This document shows, in pieces, positions 60,748-64,000 of a DNA stretch of 64,000 nucleotides. Every line of letters begins with the position of its first letter. Within the stretch, counting starts at the first letter, position 1. The DNA is from Vibrio sp. ED004. GTDB taxonomy: Bacteria; Pseudomonadota; Gammaproteobacteria; Enterobacterales; Vibrionaceae. The notes beneath the pieces are model-generated. The model did not search any database. It was not told the origin of the DNA and saw only the letters and a list, made by a program, of their open reading frames with translations. Made by a program: the position numbers and the translations under genes. The stretch covers positions 1,116,001 to 1,180,000 of the forward strand of contig NZ_CP066150.1 of assembly GCF_023206395.1 (NCBI RefSeq), written 5' to 3'.

Positions 60748-61059
60748 TTAACCGCCAGCGAATTTAACTTTGTAGCCTTTCTTTTCAAGATGCGCTTTGA
60801 TCTTGTCTCGCGCGTCACCTTGAATTTCGATGTTGCCATCTTTTACTGAGCCACCACAGCCGCAAACTTTCTTAAGTTCTGCTGCCATGAGTTTTAATGG
60901 TGCGTCATCTAGGTCTAAGCCAGTTACGACAGAAACGCCTTTGCCTTTACGGCCTTTGGTTTCTTTTTGGATTCGAACAATCCCATCGCCTTTAGGACGT
61001 TGGACTTTCTCTTCTTCAGGCTTAATACGACCTGTTTCTGTTGAATATACTAGGCTCAT
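60748..61059 (-). CDS. yciH: SUI1/YciH-family translation initiation factor-like protein
   Basis: This 103-residue protein contains GIVRIQKETKGRKGKGVSVVTGLDLDD and LKKVCGCGGSVKDGNIEIQGD with KAHLEKKGYKVKFAGG at the end: the SUI1 fold of YciH, the bacterial relative of eIF1. It interacts with the ribosomal P-site region and can affect start-site fidelity. It starts 3 bases after the DUF3319 stop on the same strand, so the two form an operon. Confidence 0.93.
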   Translation of the reverse strand: MSLVYSTETGRIKPEEEKVQRPKGDGIVRIQKETKGRKGKGVSVVTGLDLDDAPLKLMAAELKKVCGCGGSVKDGNIEIQGDARDKIKAHLEKKGYKVKFAGG

Positions 61060-61062
61060 AAT

Positions 61063-61431
61063 TTACTTCTTTTGTTGCTCTGCTTTTTGTTTTGCGAGTA
61101 AGTAAGCTTCTATATGACGTTGGATAGCAATTTTGCCGCCTTTAATTAGGCGACCGTTAAACATGCAATAACACGCATTAGGCTCACCGGTGTCATTCTT
61201 GATTTGGTAGCCGTTGAAGTTTTCCGTCGAACCACCAGTTCCTCTCGACTTACTTAACGCAGTGAACTCTTTTGGATCAATAATAGATGCGGTTTCAATC
61301 CACCAATCAATACTCTTCTTAACGGCAGCTAGGTTGCCTTGAATAACATTATTTTTTAACTTCGCACGCCAAACCGTGTTAGTGGCATCCGTCGATTGAA
61401 GATGGATGCTTCGGTAAATTGAATTAGCCAT
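61063..61431 (-). CDS. DUF3319 protein
   Basis: This 122-residue protein begins MANSIYRSIHLQSTDATNTV and continues AKLKNNVIQGNLAAVKKSIDWW, FNGYQIKNDTGEPNACYCMFNGRLIKGGK. This is the DUF3319 pattern in Vibrionaceae. The YCMFNGRLIKGG segment appears nucleic acid- or ligand-related, but no function is known. It is the first gene of an operon with yciH, divergent from the recombinase at 61484, with a short shared gap of 52 bases. Confidence 0.85.
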   Translation of the reverse strand: MANSIYRSIHLQSTDATNTVWRAKLKNNVIQGNLAAVKKSIDWWIETASIIDPKEFTALSKSRGTGGSTENFNGYQIKNDTGEPNACYCMFNGRLIKGGKIAIQRHIEAYLLAKQKAEQQKK

Positions 61432-61483
61432 ATCTATTGATCATCTTTTTGTTTTCGCTGCATTAATCATAAGTATACTTTTA

Positions 61484-62500
61484 ATGATATCAAGCATAAT
61501 ATGGCAAAAACACCTGCTAAGGTACGGTAATTTGAGAAAAAAAGTCCCTATTTTATCTGACTTTGTGATAATTAATTCATTTGTTGAAAAATTGAACAAC
61601 AGTGCGTCAATTGAAATTATAGATGAGTTAACAGGACACCAGTATTCTCGCAATTCATTGTTAGGCATCTACAGTGATTGGAATCGCTACAACACGTTCT
61701 GTAGTAAAAACCGTATCAATACGCTCCCTGCATCTGTTACCGCTATTCGTCGCTTTTTAGAGACTGAATCTAATGACAGAAAATATGCATCACTAAAACG
61801 TTACACTGCAACGCTTAGCTTGTTACACACTGTGCTAGGCTTCGCTAATCCTATCAAACATCGACAAGTTCGCTTTACCCTGCTCTACTTGCAAGCTCGA
61901 ATGGCGGGCGATTCAAAGCAAACTTACGCCATGACATCTGCACATCTCACTGAGTTAAACACATTGCTCTCGCATGAAAAGGCCAACTTAAAAGAGATTC
62001 GTGACATTGCTATTTACAATGTGATGTTCGAGTGCGCTCTGAAGCGTTCAGAACTTAAGTTGTTATCGACGAATGACATAGAAAGTACCGATAGCGATTA
62101 CCAAATCACGATTAAGGATTCTGTGTACCAACTTTCGCAAGTCGCGAGTTTCGCTCTGGGTCGTTGGCTTTCGTTTATTGGAACGCAAGAGGATTTGCCC
62201 GTATTCCGTGCAATAGATAAGCATGAAAACATCGGGCTTCAACCTTTGGATGATTCGTCTATCTATCGAATTTTACGCAGAGCGAGTGATTTACTTCAGC
62301 TTGCAGAAAACCACCATTTCTCAGGTAACTCGATTCGGGTTGGTGCTGCACAAGAGCTGTCTAAACAAGGTCTTAAGGTAAAAGAAATTCAGGATTTTGG
62401 GCGTTGGCTCAGCCCTGCTATGCCAGCGCAATATGTGGGTTATTCTGGGACTGCTGAGAATGAGAAAATGAAATTCAAAGCGCTAATACCTTGGCAATAA
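61484..62500 (+). CDS. Tyrosine recombinase/integrase with altered HxxR box
   Basis: This 338-residue protein has an N-terminal SAM-like core-binding domain (YSRNSLLGIYSDWNRYNTFC, about 55-75) and a catalytic domain with the first Arg in FECALKRSELKLL, the second Arg in FSGNSIRVGAAQELSKQG, Trp in QDFGRWLSP and the nucleophilic Tyr in MPAQYVGYSG. In box II the His of HxxR is replaced by Asn (N-S-I-R), and box III has a Trp where His or Trp is allowed. Arg, Arg and Tyr remain. There is no integrated element, att repeat or excisionase around it, so it looks like a domesticated recombinase. The ATG at 61484 has no strong ribosome site. Confidence 0.87.
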   Translation: MISSIIWQKHLLRYGNLRKKVPILSDFVIINSFVEKLNNSASIEIIDELTGHQYSRNSLLGIYSDWNRYNTFCSKNRINTLPASVTAIRRFLETESNDRKYASLKRYTATLSLLHTVLGFANPIKHRQVRFTLLYLQARMAGDSKQTYAMTSAHLTELNTLLSHEKANLKEIRDIAIYNVMFECALKRSELKLLSTNDIESTDSDYQITIKDSVYQLSQVASFALGRWLSFIGTQEDLPVFRAIDKHENIGLQPLDDSSIYRILRRASDLLQLAENHHFSGNSIRVGAAQELSKQGLKVKEIQDFGRWLSPAMPAQYVGYSGTAENEKMKFKALIPWQ

Positions 62501-62633
62501 GCTTTGGCCGTTAGATCACTAAACTCCTCAAGGAAATTACGAATAGCATCATCGGTGTTAAAAAATTGGCATCTAAAAACTAATAATGCCTTGGCGGAAA
62601 GCTCAAGGCATTATGTTGTTAGGTTCAGATGAA

Positions 62634-63629
62634 CTAAGCAAGGCTCGTTCTAACGCAGTTCTCTAGGAACTGACTGAACTTATGACCATCATGTTCCACC
62701 ATTTTAGGGAACATAGAAATTGGCGTCATACCTGGGAAGGTGTTTACTTCGTTTAGGTAGATCTCGTTATCTTGTGTTAAGAAGAAATCGATACGAGATA
62801 GATGACGAAGTTTCATTTGTGTAAACACTTTACGCGCACTGTCTGCGATCAAATCACGCTGTTCGTCAGTCAGGTTACTTGCTTCAACTTCAGTGATTGA
62901 GTGGCTGTCTGCACTGTACTTCTCTTCATAAGAGTAAAACGCGCCATTTGGTGCAATCACCTCGCCCGGCTTACTAATGTGTAATTTACCATCGATTTCA
63001 TATGCTGCGACTTCTAGTTCTCTTGGTACCACTGATTTCTCAACAAGTACTTGATCTGAGAAGGTGAATGCTTTGTTGATCGCTTCGCTTAAATCTTCGA
63101 TTTTGTTGACTTGATAACAACCAACCGAAGAACCTTGACGTGCAGCCTTCACGAACACTTTGTCCCAAGTTTCAAAAGCTTGAGTTGCTTGTGCGTGAGC
63201 TTGTTCCGTGTTGTCTGATAAGAACAGGTATGGTGTGTTTGGAATGCCCAGTGCGTCATACCACAGTTTTGATGTGATTTTATTGAAGCTATTGTTGCTC
63301 GCCTCAGAGCCACAGCCTAGGTATGGAATCTTAGCCATTTCGAACAGTGATTGGATATCACCCGTTTCACCTGGAAAACCGTGAATACAAGGTACGATGA
63401 AATCGACTTTCGATTCTAGATTGTCGCCACGTAGGGTTTGATCGTTAATATCAAGGTAAACCAATTCACCTGAATCAAGACACCAGCCTTCGTTCTTTAT
63501 CTCAACTCTTACAACGTTGAAATCGGCAACGCTATTGAGTTGTTCAAAAAGGTAATTGGCTGAAACTAAAGACACTTCATGCTCTGAAGATCCACCGCCG
63601 CAAAGTAGAAGAATGTTTGTGGTGTTCAT
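62634..63629 (-). CDS. ddl: D-alanine--D-alanine ligase
   Basis: This 331-residue ATP-grasp ligase joins two D-alanines for peptidoglycan. Motifs are ILLCGGGSSEHEVSLVSANY near the start, CIHGFPGETGDIQSLFEMAKIPYLGCGSEAS in the first domain, VKAARQGSSVGCYQV for ATP, and RIDFFLTQDNEIYLNEVNTFPGMTPISMFP with the metal-binding Glu/Asn. It is alone, not in the mur cluster, as with the second ddl gene in vibrios. I use the symbol ddl, since DdlA and DdlB cannot be told apart here with certainty. Confidence 0.94.
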   Translation of the reverse strand: MNTTNILLLCGGGSSEHEVSLVSANYLFEQLNSVADFNVVRVEIKNEGWCLDSGELVYLDINDQTLRGDNLESKVDFIVPCIHGFPGETGDIQSLFEMAKIPYLGCGSEASNNSFNKITSKLWYDALGIPNTPYLFLSDNTEQAHAQATQAFETWDKVFVKAARQGSSVGCYQVNKIEDLSEAINKAFTFSDQVLVEKSVVPRELEVAAYEIDGKLHISKPGEVIAPNGAFYSYEEKYSADSHSITEVEASNLTDEQRDLIADSARKVFTQMKLRHLSRIDFFLTQDNEIYLNEVNTFPGMTPISMFPKMVEHDGHKFSQFLENCVRTSLA

Positions 63630-63766
63630 GGGTAAAATCGGTCCTTGAAACTAGGAATACTGACTTCAATGATAAACAAAAGTCGAGATAGGTACAGTGT
63701 TTTGATTGTCAAAATTGCGTTCGAAAGATTGAGCGATTAACTATTAAACAAAACAGCGAGTCTTAA

Positions 63767-63797
63767 AACAAAAGAAGGAGCAGTCGCTCCCTCTTTT
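63767..63797 (-). terminator. Terminator of the SPOR-domain gene (minus strand)
   Basis: GAAGGAGC pairs with GCTCCCTC around AGTC (one mismatch). On the minus strand it is followed by a T-rich run (CTTTTGTTTT). It is 13 bases past the stop codon at 63810. Confidence 0.75.
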
Positions 63798-63809
63798 ATG
63801 AATCAAAAC

Positions 63810-64000
63810 TTAGTTTAACTTGTTAAGCGTTGGGTATTCAGAGTTCTTGATGTCATCAATACTCTTAACGAACGGCTTTAAGTTTTGGAAAGTGGTTGGC
63901 AGTGTTGAAATCGCCTTTTTCGCTTCTAAGCGTGTTGCGTAGTCTCCGTAAAGTACTGTGAACCACTTCGTGCCGTTTACCATTTTGTAGTTTTCCCAAA
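63810..64000 (-). CDS. SPOR-domain protein, C-terminal part (5' end outside window)
   Basis: The frame runs from the window edge to a TAA at 63810-63812 on the minus strand, giving 62 residues: NYKMVNGTKWFTVLYGDYAT, then RLEAKKAISTLPTTFQNLKP and a tail ending LNKLN. The WFTVLYGDYATRLEAKxAISTLP stretch is the second half of a SPOR repeat, which binds denuded septal peptidoglycan. The N-terminal part, which would tell DamX, an MSHA-associated or a secretion protein apart, is not visible. Confidence 0.75.
   Translation of the reverse strand, partial: WENYKMVNGTKWFTVLYGDYATRLEAKKAISTLPTTFQNLKPFVKSIDDIKNSEYPTLNKLN

Noticed and set aside
1..64000. CRISPR arrays, tRNA or rRNA genes, prophage modules
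   Set aside because: No regularly spaced repeats, cloverleaf patterns, ribosomal RNA stretches or phage structural genes were noticed anywhere in the window.

Overview
The window looks like chromosome II of a marine Vibrio, probably near the Splendidus clade. The best evidence is a complete vxrABCDE-type operon followed by a recombinase and a D-Ala-D-Ala ligase gene, with pntAB just upstream and nrdDG farther upstream. From memory this order resembles the VCA05xx region of V. cholerae. Several small Vibrio-type families (DUF2986, DUF3319, HlyU-domain, Solitary-autotransporter barrel, DUF2861) and many GGEEF proteins fit this. All assignments come from reading sequence and motifs; no database search was run.

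Layout. 1-480: end of a TPR gene, possibly the tail of a TonB operon, with a strong terminator. 500-1190: small lipoprotein gene and a regulatory region with a half-perfect Fur-like site. 1192-7894: nine-gene metal/siderophore operon (PepSY membrane protein, DUF2271, DUF4198, small periplasmic protein, DUF6162-like protein, binding protein, ATPase, permease, second binding protein). Its composition parallels the Pseudomonas fpvGHJK-fpvCDEF pyoverdine-iron release system. 8000-14000: DUF2986, GNAT, ygbA, a divergent MATE/AraC pair, two tandem stand-alone winged-helix regulators and an MFS transporter. 14280-18962: AraC-type regulator divergent from an acyl-CoA ligase/GMC dehydrogenase pair (alkK/alkJ-like). 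19071-24703: trxC, a FabH-like KAS III, GNAT, glycosyltransferase, YeeE/YedE sulfur transport pair and a secreted EEP-family nuclease. 24871-27722: nrdDG behind an FNR box and two NrdR boxes. 27888-30248: a second MATE/AraC pair whose regulator is frameshifted. 30474-34231: aminotransferase, zinc-protease-like lipoprotein, YbiT-type ABC-F protein.

34276-38520 is the mobile and decaying part. A complete-ended IS3-family (IS150 group) element sits in the loop of the ybiT terminator, with a 3-bp target duplication and a transposase broken by three one-base losses in A-runs. Next to it is a chemoreceptor gene cut by one in-frame stop, then an IS200-type element.

38560-49290: outer membrane barrel, BOF-family periplasmic protein, cobQ-modABC, and a signalling block with REC-GGEEF and membrane GGEEF cyclases, a ComFB-like protein (a family reported to bind c-di-nucleotides) and an HlyU-domain protein. 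49591-57221: pntAB and vxrABCDE, including the 50-residue vxrE. 57222-60747 is gene-poor: it holds a possible structured RNA, a third GGEEF cyclase and a HEPN-like protein. 60748-64000: yciH/SUI1, DUF3319, a tyrosine recombinase with an altered active site, ddl, and the end of a SPOR-domain gene.

The genes fit a free-living facultative anaerobe: iron/metal capture, anaerobic dNTP synthesis, redox balance, efflux, and envelope and biofilm signalling. The observations most worth checking are the fpv-like operon, the IS inserted between the arms of a terminator, the nrdD promoter architecture, the c-di-GMP cluster with ComFB, and the possible structured RNA at 57727-57817.
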